Positions 1 to 8,379 of a stretch of 64,000 nucleotides of DNA are shown in pieces. The stretch spans positions 17,008 through 81,007 of the forward strand of contig JBCCDU010000007.1 of assembly GCA_039030715.1 (NCBI GenBank), written 5' to 3'. This DNA comes from Thermohalobaculum sp039030715 (GTDB lineage: Bacteria > Pseudomonadota > Alphaproteobacteria > Rhodobacterales > Rhodobacteraceae). The notes under the pieces are model-generated. The model searched no databases, was not told the origin of the DNA, and saw only the letters and a program-made list of their open reading frames with translations. The first letter of the stretch is position 1, and each line of letters begins with the position of its first letter. The translations under genes were made by a program, and so were the position numbers.

Positions 1-78
1 GGATGGCGGTGGGTACTCGGTCAACCTGTCAAGGTCAAGAAATTGCGTCCGTTTGCGACGGTGATGGAGGGCAGAGCG

Positions 79-549
79 GTGAAACTCAGCACCAAAGGTC
101 GTTATGCGGTGACAGCTCTGGCGGATATTGCCCTCAACGGTTCGATTTCTCCTGTGACCTTGGGCGAGATTGCCGAACGGCAGGATATCAGTCTGGCCTA
201 TCTGGAGCAGCTTTTCGTCAAACTCCGGCGTGCGGGCTTGGTCGATTCGGTGCGCGGACCCGGCGGCGGCTATCGCCTGGCGATGCCCGCTGGCGAGTTG
301 CGGATCGCGGACGTCATGGTCGCGGTGGACGAGCGCCTGAACGCGATGGGCTGCGATGGCAAGGTTGGCCAGGGCTGCGGCAGCTCGCGCGAGGCCTGTC
401 TGACCCATGCGCTGTGGGAGCAGCTCTCCGCCCATGTCCATGTCTTCCTCAGCCAGACGACGATTGCGGACGTGATCGGCGATCGCATGGTGCCATGCCC
501 TGCCGTACCCGACTTCACCGAGTTGCTGGAGGAGGAAGGCAGCGCATGA
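79..549 (+). CDS. iscR: IscR-type Rrf2 iron-sulfur transcription regulator
   Basis: Rrf2-family winged-helix regulator that senses Fe-S status and controls the SUF operon it heads. The protein opens with KLSTKGRYAVTALADIAL, the usual IscR start. The cluster-ligand region reads C-x7-C-x6-C-x2-H followed by ALW (around residues 91-110), matching the three cysteines and histidine that hold the [2Fe-2S] cluster in Escherichia coli IscR. I chose GTG at 79 because GGAGGG lies seven bases upstream and the product (156 aa) then begins like its family; an in-frame ATG at 64 would add five residues. The stop overlaps the ATG of the next gene (ATGA), so the two are translationally coupled. Autoregulation is expected from the family, but only 78 bases of upstream sequence are present and I cannot point to an operator. 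Confidence 0.93.
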   Translation: MKLSTKGRYAVTALADIALNGSISPVTLGEIAERQDISLAYLEQLFVKLRRAGLVDSVRGPGGGYRLAMPAGELRIADVMVAVDERLNAMGCDGKVGQGCGSSREACLTHALWEQLSAHVHVFLSQTTIADVIGDRMVPCPAVPDFTELLEEEGSA

Positions 550-1658
550 CCGGCCTCGACGGACAGCGCGTTTACCTCGACTGGAACGCCACGGCGCCAC
601 TGCGGCCCGAGGCACGCCAGGCGATGTTGGAAGCGATGGACGCGGTCGGCAACCCCTCCAGCGTCCATGCCGAGGGCCGGGAGGCGAAGAAGATCGTCGA
701 GACGGCACGGGCGCAGGTGGCACGGCTGGTCGGCTGCGAACCTTCGGAGGTAGTGTTTACCAGTGGGGCGACGGAGGCGGCAGGCTGGCTGGCTTCTGTA
801 TTCGGCGCATATATCGCAACGCCTATGGAACACGACTGCATTCTGCAGAACGCGAAAGAAGTCGATGGTTGGGACATCACTCAATCCGGCCGATCTCGGC
901 TGACCGCAATGGATATTGATCGATTTCAAATAGTCGCGCAGGCAAGCGCAAATGGAGAAACTGGTGTTCTGCAGGATTCCGATGATTTGCATGAATTTCA
1001 GAACGAACCCCAACTTCGGTCTACCGTGATTTTGCGGGATGCGGTCCAGTCAATTGGAAAGACCGCATATTTCGTTGACGGTGAATATGCCCTTGCGTCA
1101 GCACACAAGATTGGCGGGCCCAAGGGCGTGGGTGCGGTGGCGATGCGCGAGCCGCTTGAGACGAGGGCACTCCTGAAAGGCGGCGGGCAGGAACAGGGCC
1201 GCCGGGCGGGCACCGAAAATGTCATTGGAATTGCCGGTTTTGGCGCCGCGGCGGAGGCGGCACAGCGCGATCTGGAGGATGGCGTCTGGGACCGAGTCGA
1301 AAAACTTAGAAACATTCTAGAAGAACGTCTTGAAAGCGCGGCACCCGACCTCATTATCTTTGGTAAGGAAGCGCCAAGGCTTCCGAATACCTCGTGTTTC
1401 GCGGTGCCGGGCTGGAAGGGTGAGACGCAGGTGATGCAGATGGATCTGGCCGGTTTTGCCATCAGCGCGGGTTCGGCCTGCAGTTCGGGCAAGGTCAACA
1501 AGGCGAGCCGGGTTCTGCTGGCCATGGGCTTCGACGAGGAAACCGCCTCGAGCGCGATCCGCGTGTCGATGGGTCCGACGACGACCGAGGCGGAGGTCAT
1601 GGCCTTTGCCGATGCATGGACCGAGCACTACCGCCGGCGCAAGGCGCGAGCGGCATGA
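546..1658 (+). CDS. Cysteine desulfurase (NifS/IscS-like, class V aminotransferase)
   Basis: PLP enzyme of 370 aa that takes sulfur from cysteine for Fe-S cluster building, overlapping iscR by four bases. Visible motifs: YLDWNATAPLRP near the N-terminus, FTSGATEA for phosphate binding, a histidine in TPMEHD, ANGETGVLQ (the NNETG motif), RDAVQSIGK for the PLP aspartate, SAHKIGGPKGVG with the Schiff-base lysine, and the catalytic cysteine loop SAGSACSSGKVNKAS. It is the IscS/NifS type (SSGK loop), unlike the SufS-type enzyme at the other end of the operon, so this operon carries two desulfurases. Bases about 790-1100 and 1300-1390 are visibly richer in A/T than the flanks although the frame stays intact. 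The open frame extends upstream through iscR, but that part is in the wrong frame and is fortuitous. Confidence 0.93.
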   Translation: MTGLDGQRVYLDWNATAPLRPEARQAMLEAMDAVGNPSSVHAEGREAKKIVETARAQVARLVGCEPSEVVFTSGATEAAGWLASVFGAYIATPMEHDCILQNAKEVDGWDITQSGRSRLTAMDIDRFQIVAQASANGETGVLQDSDDLHEFQNEPQLRSTVILRDAVQSIGKTAYFVDGEYALASAHKIGGPKGVGAVAMREPLETRALLKGGGQEQGRRAGTENVIGIAGFGAAAEAAQRDLEDGVWDRVEKLRNILEERLESAAPDLIIFGKEAPRLPNTSCFAVPGWKGETQVMQMDLAGFAISAGSACSSGKVNKASRVLLAMGFDEETASSAIRVSMGPTTTEAEVMAFADAWTEHYRRRKARAA

Positions 1659-1673
1659 GTTAGGGGCTGTGCT

Positions 1674-1694
1674 GTCCCGGACTTGATCCGGGAC
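1674..1694. repeat. Short intergenic palindrome (GTCCCGGA / TCCGGGAC)
   Basis: Perfect 8-bp inverted repeat, arms 1674-1681 and 1687-1694, with a five-base CTTGA loop, lying 15 bases after the desulfurase stop and before sufB. From memory, a GTCCCGG-cttga-TCCGGGAC element is dispersed between genes in many alphaproteobacterial genomes; I see only this copy here. There is no T-run after it, so it could be an mRNA processing or attenuation hairpin rather than a full terminator. Confidence 0.6.
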
Positions 1695-1769
1695 CTCTGG
1701 TGCAGCCTCGCCGATAGACGATAGGCCCCGGTCACACGCCCGGGACACCAAACCGAGAGGACCATAGGC

Positions 1770-3296
1770 ATGGACGACATGGCAGCGCGCGACACAACGG
1801 TCAAAGAGGGTGTCGACCAGGAAACTGTCGACGCAGTCCGCTCGGTTGGGGCGAAATACAAGCATGGCTGGGAAAGCGATGTGGAGACCGAGTTCGCGCC
1901 CAAGGGGCTGAACGAGGATATCGTCCGCCTGATCTCGGAGAAGAAGAACGAGCCCGAATGGATGCTCGACTGGCGTCTGGAAGCGTTCCGCCGTTGGGAA
2001 CAGATGGAGGAGCCCGACTGGGCAATGCTGGAGATCGACCCGGTCGATTACCAGGACCAGTATTACTACGCCCAGCCCAAAGGGTTCGACGAGAAACCGA
2101 AATCCCTGGATGAAGTGGATCCTGAACTGCTTCGCACCTATGAGAAGCTGGGCATTCCGTTAGTCGAGCAGGAAATTCTGGCAGGTGTCGAAGGCGCGGC
2201 GGAGAAGCTGAAGGACCGCCGTGTCGCGGTCGATGCGGTTTTCGACAGCGTCTCGGTTGGCACGACGTTCCGCGAGGAATTGGCTAAGGCGGGCGTTATC
2301 TTCTGCTCGATCTCGGAGGCGCTGCAGGAACATCCGGACCTGGTGAAGAAATATATCGGTACGGTGGTTCCGACCTCGGACAACTATTTTGCCACGCTCA
2401 ACAGCGCGGTCTTCTCGGATGGCAGCTTCGTCTATATCCCTGAAGGTACGCGCTGCCCGATGGAATTGAGCACCTATTTCCGGATCAATGCCGAGAATAC
2501 AGGCCAGTTCGAGCGGACGCTGATCATCGCCGAGAAGGGCTCCTATGTCAGCTATCTCGAGGGCTGCACGGCGCCCCAGCGCGACACCAACCAGCTCCAC
2601 GCCGCCGTGGTCGAACTGGTGGCGATGGAGGATGCGGAGATCAAGTACTCCACCGTCCAGAACTGGTATCCGGGCGACGAAAACGGTAAGGGCGGAATCT
2701 ATAACTTCGTGACCAAGCGCGCCGATTGCCGGGGTGACCGGGCGAAGGTATCCTGGACACAGGTCGAAACCGGTTCTGCGATCACATGGAAATACCCCTC
2801 CTGCATTCTGCGTGGGAATGAAAGCCAGGGCGAGTTCTACTCGATCGCCATCGCCAACAACGCGCAGCAGGCCGATACCGGCACCAAGATGGTGCATCTG
2901 GGCAAGAACACGAAAAGCCGGATTGTCTCCAAGGGCATCAGCGCGGGCCGGGCGCAGAACACCTATCGTGGGCTGGTTTCCATGCACCCGAAGGCGGCTG
3001 AGGGGCGCAACTTCACCCAATGCGACAGCCTGCTGATTGGCGATCAATGCGGGGCGCACACCGTTCCTTACATCGAGGTCAAGAACCGCACGGCACGCTG
3101 CGAGCACGAGGCGACAACCTCCAAGGTCGATGACGACCAGCTCTTCTATTGCCGCCAGCGCGGCGTGGGAGAGGAGGAGGCCGTGGCCCTGATCGTCAAC
3201 GGCTTCTGCAAGGAGGTTCTGCAGGAACTGCCGATGGAATTCGCCATGGAGGCGCAGGCGCTGGTGGCGATTTCGTTGGAGGGCAGCGTTGGTTGA
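1770..3296 (+). CDS. sufB: Fe-S cluster assembly scaffold SufB
   Basis: SufB, 508 aa, the beta-helix scaffold subunit of the SufBC2D complex on which clusters are assembled. The family is recognised from KYKHGWES and the EKKNEPEWMLDWRL segment at the N-terminus, the GSYVSYLEGCTAP core, and the C-terminal RTARCEHEATTSKVDDDQLF, which carries the conserved cysteine and EHEA motif, followed by YCRQRGV. Length is normal for the long SufB type. GAGAGGA upstream of ATG 1770 supports the start. It follows a 111-base gap after the desulfurase that holds a palindrome, and leads a run of small unknown genes before sufC. Confidence 0.96.
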   Translation: MDDMAARDTTVKEGVDQETVDAVRSVGAKYKHGWESDVETEFAPKGLNEDIVRLISEKKNEPEWMLDWRLEAFRRWEQMEEPDWAMLEIDPVDYQDQYYYAQPKGFDEKPKSLDEVDPELLRTYEKLGIPLVEQEILAGVEGAAEKLKDRRVAVDAVFDSVSVGTTFREELAKAGVIFCSISEALQEHPDLVKKYIGTVVPTSDNYFATLNSAVFSDGSFVYIPEGTRCPMELSTYFRINAENTGQFERTLIIAEKGSYVSYLEGCTAPQRDTNQLHAAVVELVAMEDAEIKYSTVQNWYPGDENGKGGIYNFVTKRADCRGDRAKVSWTQVETGSAITWKYPSCILRGNESQGEFYSIAIANNAQQADTGTKMVHLGKNTKSRIVSKGISAGRAQNTYRGLVSMHPKAAEGRNFTQCDSLLIGDQCGAHTVPYIEVKNRTARCEHEATTSKVDDDQLFYCRQRGVGEEEAVALIVNGFCKEVLQELPMEFAMEAQALVAISLEGSVG

Positions 3297-3321
3297 CGTA
3301 GTCGGAGCATTTGGAAATTGA

Positions 3322-3723
3322 ATGATGACTCAGTCCAACTCCGGCGCGATCGAGTTCTGCGATGATCAACTGAAAGCTGGAAGAGACTCCGGTGAGGTTC
3401 GCGGACAACTCCGGTCGAGATATGGTCTTGGGGACCTAGGTTCAAAATCCGTCGTGATCGCATCGTCGGAGTTTAATGTTCATGTGAGCAAAAACCTTTG
3501 GGCGAAAATGCAGAAGAGCGCGTTTCTGACTGATGAGCAGCGCGCAAATCGTTTCAGGCGGAAGTTTGGATTGTCTCATGACGAAGCGGCTTGGTTGGTC
3601 GGACAGTTCAGAGCGGGCAAAACCGATGTATTGCGGGATTTGTGCGGCTTTGAACGTTTGTCAAAGAAGATGTTGACAGAGGCGGCGCAGGCTGAGCTCA
3701 GGCGGGAAGGGCTGATAGAATGA
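3322..3723 (+). CDS. Hypothetical protein, 133 aa, inside the suf operon
   Basis: I do not recognise this protein. It is soluble-looking, has no signal peptide or membrane segment, one early cysteine (EFCDD) and one later (DLCGFE), and a charged, helix-prone C-terminal half (TDEQRANRFRRKFG, KKMLTEAAQAELRREG). Two adjacent ATG codons could start it (3322, 3325). Its codons are noticeably less GC-rich at third positions than sufB or the following genes, which may indicate recent acquisition. Its stop overlaps the next start (ATGA at 3720), so it is translated as part of the suf operon. It lies 25 bases after sufB. Confidence 0.7.
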   Translation: MMTQSNSGAIEFCDDQLKAGRDSGEVRGQLRSRYGLGDLGSKSVVIASSEFNVHVSKNLWAKMQKSAFLTDEQRANRFRRKFGLSHDEAAWLVGQFRAGKTDVLRDLCGFERLSKKMLTEAAQAELRREGLIE

Positions 3724-4031
3724 TCGTCACGACCACGCCCTCGGTCGAGGGGCAGAGCATCAAAAGCTATCACGGGATTGTTGTGGGCGAGGCCATTCTG
3801 GGCGCCAATGTGATCCGCGATGTGTTTGCCGGGATCACCGACATCCTCGGCGGGCGCTCGAACGCCTATGAGGAGGAGATGGCCAAGGCGCGCGAAACCG
3901 CGCTGACCGAGATGGAGGATCTGGCCCGCGAGAAGGGCGCCAACGCGGTGGTTGGCGTCGATCTCGACTATGAGGTCATCAACAACATGCTGATGGTCTC
4001 GGCCTCCGGTACTGCGGTGACGGTGGGGTAA
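3720..4031 (+). CDS. UPF0145 / YbjQ family protein
   Basis: 103-aa protein matching the UPF0145 (YbjQ, DUF74) family: TTTPSVEGQSIKSYHGIV, then VVGEAILGANVIRDVFAGI, the IGGRS-like DILGGRSNAYEEEM segment, the helix ARETALTEMEDLAREKGANAVVGVD, and the closing SASGTAVTV. Length and motif order are those of the whole family. The family has a small alpha/beta fold and has been proposed to bind metal, but its role is not established. It overlaps the preceding gene by four bases. Sitting inside a SUF operon it may have a metal-related role, which is inference only. Confidence 0.9.
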   Translation: MIVTTTPSVEGQSIKSYHGIVVGEAILGANVIRDVFAGITDILGGRSNAYEEEMAKARETALTEMEDLAREKGANAVVGVDLDYEVINNMLMVSASGTAVTVG

Positions 4032-4036
4032 TCGAG

Positions 4037-4384
4037 ATGCCTGGCAACCCGATTGAGGAGGGTCTCCTCCTATCGACGCATAATCCGACGCATCGGACCT
4101 GGGGTTGCCCTGCTGTTTCCGCGGCGATGGTGGGATGGGTTCTGGGCGCTGCGGTTTGGCCGTTCGACAGAGATACCGTCCCGCTTTTGGGAAGTGTCTT
4201 CATCGTGCTCATGCTGGGTGTTGCTTTGGGCTTGGCGGTTTACTGGGTCGGCAGATCTTATTCTGTCCGCTGGCATGCGGCATCCGAGAAAGCATATCGC
4301 GAAGAAGCAGAACGTGAGCGCGCGCGCCAGCTCGCCGAAGCGCGGGCATCCGGTGCGCTGGATCGTTGGAAAAAGGCGGACTGA
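4037..4384 (+). CDS. Small membrane protein with charged C-terminal helix
   Basis: Unrecognised 115-aa protein. It has a probable membrane segment at about residues 28-42 (AAMVGWVLGAAVW) and a clear one at 49-70 (VPLLGSVFIVLMLGVALGLAVYW, given here in part), followed by a strongly charged helical tail (EKAYREEAERERARQ). The reading frame was chosen over two competitors in other frames because it gives coherent membrane segments and ends in an ATGA overlap with the next gene. It belongs to a set of four consecutive overlapping small genes between the UPF0145 gene and sufC. Confidence 0.65.
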   Translation: MPGNPIEEGLLLSTHNPTHRTWGCPAVSAAMVGWVLGAAVWPFDRDTVPLLGSVFIVLMLGVALGLAVYWVGRSYSVRWHAASEKAYREEAERERARQLAEARASGALDRWKKAD

Positions 4385-4764
4385 TGGGCCTGATCCGTTT
4401 CTTCCGTGGTTTGCTGCGCGCGCCAGGTTCACATGATGGGATGGGGCAGGGCCTGTTGACGGATCTGTTGTGGATCAAGCGTTTCCGCGCGCTCCGCAGG
4501 CGGTCGGTCGTCTGGTCAGTGCCGGATGCCGACGAAAAGGCCGCATGGCAGCTGCATCCCAAGGTCTCGAAATTCGGGGACTTCCTGATCGCGGTCACGG
4601 ATATCGACGCGCGGCGCTGCTGGATTGTCGAGCGGATATGGCACGGCTGGCCCGACCCGCCGGAATTTGCGTTCTTCGCTCTGGATCGCGGTGGGGAGGT
4701 CTGGGCAGCCGCCGATTTTCATCACTGGCCCGTGCGCTGGTCGCGACCGATGGAACCGGTATGA
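4384..4764 (+). CDS. Hypothetical protein, 126 aa
   Basis: Unrecognised protein starting at ATG 4384, which shares its A with the previous stop. It is basic at the N-terminus (GLIRFFRGLLRAPGSH) and rich in tryptophan in the C-terminal half (RCWIVERIWHGWPDPPEF, then EVWAAADFHHWPVRW). No membrane segment or signal peptide is evident, so it is probably cytosolic. A start 18 bases earlier at TTG is possible but would break the neat overlap. Its location in a translationally coupled run implies co-expression with SUF proteins; function unknown. Confidence 0.65.
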   Translation: MGLIRFFRGLLRAPGSHDGMGQGLLTDLLWIKRFRALRRRSVVWSVPDADEKAAWQLHPKVSKFGDFLIAVTDIDARRCWIVERIWHGWPDPPEFAFFALDRGGEVWAAADFHHWPVRWSRPMEPV

Positions 4765-4943
4765 GCGATGCGCGGAAACTCGGTTTACTTTACGGCGTGG
4801 TCATCGCGGCCGCAGTGCTGTTCCTGATGCTGGTGACCGGCGGGACGCCCCCGGGCGGGGTCTGGCTGTTCTCGGCCGTTTGCGGACTGCTGGGCGGGGT
4901 GACCCTTGCGCTTTTGTCGCGCAAGGCGGGAGGTCGAAAATGA
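4761..4943 (+). CDS. Small two-helix membrane protein, 60 aa
   Basis: Sixty-residue protein made almost wholly of two membrane helices: residues about 8-25 (GLLYGVVIAAAVLFLMLV) and 32-52 (GVWLFSAVCGLLGGVTLALL), with a basic tail SRKAGGRK that should stay on the cytoplasmic side. The start ATG 4761 overlaps the previous stop and its own stop overlaps the next start (ATGA at 4940). Too small to assign to a family by eye; the overlaps on both sides and the clean topology argue that it is real. Confidence 0.6.
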   Translation: MSDARKLGLLYGVVIAAAVLFLMLVTGGTPPGGVWLFSAVCGLLGGVTLALLSRKAGGRK

Positions 4944-5092
4944 TCAGTGGTGCGATCATCGGAGCGCTGGTGGCGGGGTTGCTGCCCTATGCCATGAAAT
5001 ATGCGCCTGCCACGGCAAGGGGCCGGCAGGGTGAGATTTTACAGATTGCAGTTGGGGCGGTCATCGGACTGACCCTCGGCATCTTTATCTGA
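4940..5092 (+). CDS. Small membrane protein, 50 aa
   Basis: Fifty-residue protein with two hydrophobic stretches, residues 3-17 (SGAIIGALVAGLLPY) and 33-50 (EILQIAVGAVIGLTLGIF), separated by a short basic loop. It overlaps the previous gene by four bases and ends 12 bases before sufC. It may form a membrane unit with the 60-aa product just upstream. No family recognised. Confidence 0.55.
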   Translation: MISGAIIGALVAGLLPYAMKYAPATARGRQGEILQIAVGAVIGLTLGIFI

Positions 5093-5104
5093 GGAGAGCG
5101 GAAA

Positions 5105-5857
<753 letters not shown>

Positions 5858-5865
5858 GGATGGCC

Positions 5866-7146
5866 ATGAAACGACATCAGACGCTGGACCTAAAGCGGAC
5901 GGGCGCGGAAAAACTGCTCGCCGCCCTGCCGATGCCGGGGGTCGAGGACCGGACTGAGAACCGGGCCGAGGCCGGTTGGGCGCGTGAGGCGCGCGCGCTG
6001 GCCCGCGCGCGAATGCTGGTCGCGGGCGCGCCGATCAAGCGCGACGAGTACTGGAAATACACCGATCCGTCGGCCCTGACCGCGCCGCTGGACATGGTGG
6101 GCGAGGGTGAGGCACCCGCCGAGGCGCCTTTTGCCGACATCGCCTGCGCGCGCTTTGTGAACGGGGCGTTCCGCGCCGACCTGACGACGCTGCCCGATGG
6201 GATCTCGATGATCCCGCTGTCCGAGGCGCTCTACCAGGATCTTGGGATCGCGCGCACGTTCTACGGCGTGTTGGAGGCCGCGGGGCAGGAGAAAGTGGCC
6301 CGTCCGCTCGCCGCGCTCAACACCGCCTGCGCCACCGACGGGATGGTGCTGCAGGCGACCGGAACGGCAACTTTGCATCTGCGCCAGGATCATGTGGGGG
6401 AGGGGGCAAGTCTGCTCCACCACCTCATCCGGGTTGAGAGCGGCGCCGAACTGACGCTGATTGAAACCGGCACCACCGCGAACACGGTGATGGAGATCGA
6501 ACTGGCCGATGGCGCGATCCTGCATCACCTGCGGGTCCAGATTGGCGAGCGGATCCCAGCCGCGACCCATATCTTCGCCCGGCTGGGGGCGGAGGCCGCG
6601 TTCAAGACCTTCACCTTGACTGCCGATGGCCAGATGACCCGCAACGAAGTGGTGATGGAGTTCGCCGGCGATCACGCGGCGGGCCATATCGCGGGTGCGG
6701 TCATGGGTCAGGCGAAAAGCCATATCGACAACACCATCTTCGTCACCCATGACGCCGTGGAATGCGAAATCCGGCAGGTCTTCAAGCAGGTGCTCGCCGA
6801 CCGGGCAACCGGTGTCTTTCAGGGCAAGATCTTCGTGAAGGAAGGTGCGCAGAAGACGGATGGATATCAGAAAAGCCAGGCCGTTCTGCTGACCGACGGG
6901 GCCGAGTTTCTGGTGAAGCCCGAGCTTGAGATTTATGCCGACGATGTCGCGTGCAGCCACGGTTCGACCACCGGATCGCTGGACGAGAGGGCGCTCTTCT
7001 ATCTGCGCTCGCGCGGGGTGCCGCAGGCGGCGGCCGAGGCGATGCTGGTCGCGGCCTTTGTCGATGAGGCAATCGAGGAGATTGCCGACGCGACATTGGC
7101 GGATCTGATGCGCGAGGAAGTGGCCCGGTGGATGGCGACGCGGTGA
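5866..7146 (+). CDS. sufD: Fe-S cluster assembly protein SufD
   Basis: SufD, 426 aa, beta-helix partner of SufB in the SufBC2D scaffold. The C-terminal motif DDVACSHGSTTGSLDERALFY contains the conserved histidine of the SufB-SufD interface (written here in two overlapping parts: ACSHGSTTG and LDERALFYLRSRGV). EYWKYTDPSAL near the N-terminus is also typical. ATG 5866 is preferred because TGAGGA sits about six bases upstream; ATG 5860 and GTG 5854 (which would overlap sufC) are alternatives. It is followed by a YIP1-like gene at a GTGA overlap. Confidence 0.95.
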   Translation: MKRHQTLDLKRTGAEKLLAALPMPGVEDRTENRAEAGWAREARALARARMLVAGAPIKRDEYWKYTDPSALTAPLDMVGEGEAPAEAPFADIACARFVNGAFRADLTTLPDGISMIPLSEALYQDLGIARTFYGVLEAAGQEKVARPLAALNTACATDGMVLQATGTATLHLRQDHVGEGASLLHHLIRVESGAELTLIETGTTANTVMEIELADGAILHHLRVQIGERIPAATHIFARLGAEAAFKTFTLTADGQMTRNEVVMEFAGDHAAGHIAGAVMGQAKSHIDNTIFVTHDAVECEIRQVFKQVLADRATGVFQGKIFVKEGAQKTDGYQKSQAVLLTDGAEFLVKPELEIYADDVACSHGSTTGSLDERALFYLRSRGVPQAAAEAMLVAAFVDEAIEEIADATLADLMREEVARWMATR

Positions 7147-7751
7147 CCACCGCGCGCAGTCCCTTCCTGCTATGGCAGATCTTTGGCGCGTGGGGTGACC
7201 TGCGCGCCAGTTTCCGTGCGCTGATGGCGACCTCTCCGGGAGAGCCGCGTCTGTTGTTCATCGCCATGCTCTCGAGCCTTATCTATTTTCTCGGCACCAT
7301 GGTGGCGGAGTCGATTGCTCCAAGTGCCGTGCGCAGCGAGGAGGAGATGCGCGGCTTCGTCGCCGCCAATCTGATTACCGCGCTGTTCTTCCGCACCCTG
7401 GCGCTTTACGGCGTCGGTGCCCTCGCCTGCATCATCATGCGCCGCTTTGGTGGCACCGGGGGCTGGTTCGAAAGCCGTGCGGCGACCTTCTGGGCCATGC
7501 TGATCGCGGCGCCAGTTGCGTTTGCCCTTACCGTGATTGCCGCGATCGCGGGCCCCGGCATGTCGCCGGGGCATGCTGCCGCGCTGGGCGAAGCGGGCGG
7601 GATCATCACCGCCGTCGTCCTGGCGTTTTGTCTGGCCGAGGCGCATGGCTTTCGCCGCGCCTGGCCGGTTCTGCTGGGGATGATCGCGATCTCGGTCGCG
7701 GCGCTTCTGCTGGTCCGGGGGCTTCAGCTTGCCATCGGGGGCGGCGCATGA
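7143..7751 (+). CDS. YIP1-family membrane protein (first copy)
   Basis: About 202-aa inner membrane protein of the YIP1 type. Hydrophobic segments lie at about residues 37-57 (LLFIAMLSSLIYFLGTMVAE), 75-100, 115-135 (FWAMLIAAPVAFALTVIAAI), 147-165 and 172-193. The AMLSSLIYFLG and FRTLALYGVGALACIIMRRFGG segments resemble the Yip1 domain proteins found next to SUF genes in rhodobacteria. GTG 7143 overlaps the sufD stop (GTGA); an in-frame ATG at 7128 would overlap sufD by 19 bases. Role unknown; position suggests a membrane partner of Fe-S assembly or simple co-regulation. Confidence 0.8.
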   Translation: MTTARSPFLLWQIFGAWGDLRASFRALMATSPGEPRLLFIAMLSSLIYFLGTMVAESIAPSAVRSEEEMRGFVAANLITALFFRTLALYGVGALACIIMRRFGGTGGWFESRAATFWAMLIAAPVAFALTVIAAIAGPGMSPGHAAALGEAGGIITAVVLAFCLAEAHGFRRAWPVLLGMIAISVAALLLVRGLQLAIGGGA

Positions 7752-8350
7752 TTGCCTGGTTCTTCGTCAATGTGATGGAGGGGGTGCTGACGCCGCGGCG
7801 CTCCGCGCGCCGGATGCTGAAGTTGGGCGTGGGCATGCGCGAGGCCGGGCTCTTCATCCTGCTCAGCTATCTCCTATTCGCGATTTTCGTGCTGATCCTG
7901 CCGCCCAAGGGATTGGTGGCCGAGGGGCAGGGCAATCACTTTATGGGCGTGATTTCGTGGACGTTGGTCGTGCTGCTGATCGCCTGGTTTGCCTGGTTGC
8001 CGCCGAAGGTCCTGGGCGGCAGCGGCTCGTGGAAGTCAGTCTTTCCGGTGACCGCCTGGATGATCGTGCTGGTGGTGATGATGCTGCCGCTGGGCTTGCT
8101 GGGCCTGCAGGCTGCGCCGGTGCTTGAGGTCTATCGCCTCGCAGCCCAGGGCGACGTCCAGGCGGCGCAGGACTTGCTGGCGACGGTGCCGGAGGGGGAT
8201 CTGATGACCTTCTCGGTCTTCGCCACGATCTGCACCATCGGGTCGCTTTGGGTGTTCTCAGGCTTCATTGCCGAGTTGCACGGCTTTCCGACCTGGGCGG
8301 TCGTGCTCGTGATGTTTGCCCTCAACTTCTTCCTACCGATGATCCTATGA
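7748..8350 (+). CDS. YIP1-family membrane protein (second copy)
   Basis: 200-aa membrane protein, paralogous in architecture to the gene just upstream with which it overlaps by ATGA. Hydrophobic segments are near residues 34-55 (LFILLSYLLFAIFVLILP), 72-90, 102-124 (VTAWMIVLVVMMLPLGLLGL) and 150-200. It ends with FIAELHGFPTWAVVLVMF, a parallel to the CLAEAHGFRRAWPVLLGM segment of its neighbour, so the two probably arose by duplication and may form a heteromer. Function unknown. Confidence 0.8.
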   Translation: MIAWFFVNVMEGVLTPRRSARRMLKLGVGMREAGLFILLSYLLFAIFVLILPPKGLVAEGQGNHFMGVISWTLVVLLIAWFAWLPPKVLGGSGSWKSVFPVTAWMIVLVVMMLPLGLLGLQAAPVLEVYRLAAQGDVQAAQDLLATVPEGDLMTFSVFATICTIGSLWVFSGFIAELHGFPTWAVVLVMFALNFFLPMIL

Positions 8351-8379
8351 AGACCCGCCCGAGGGTGGAGGAGACCGCC

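Noticed and set aside
3..546. Open frame upstream of the first desulfurase that could extend it by 180 residues
   Set aside because: It runs through the iscR gene in another frame, is Arg/Gly-rich without family character, and the enzyme starts properly at ATG 546.
7128..7142. Upstream ATG for the first YIP1-like gene
   Set aside because: It would overlap sufD by 19 bases, while GTG 7143 gives the GTGA overlap used throughout this operon. Not excluded.
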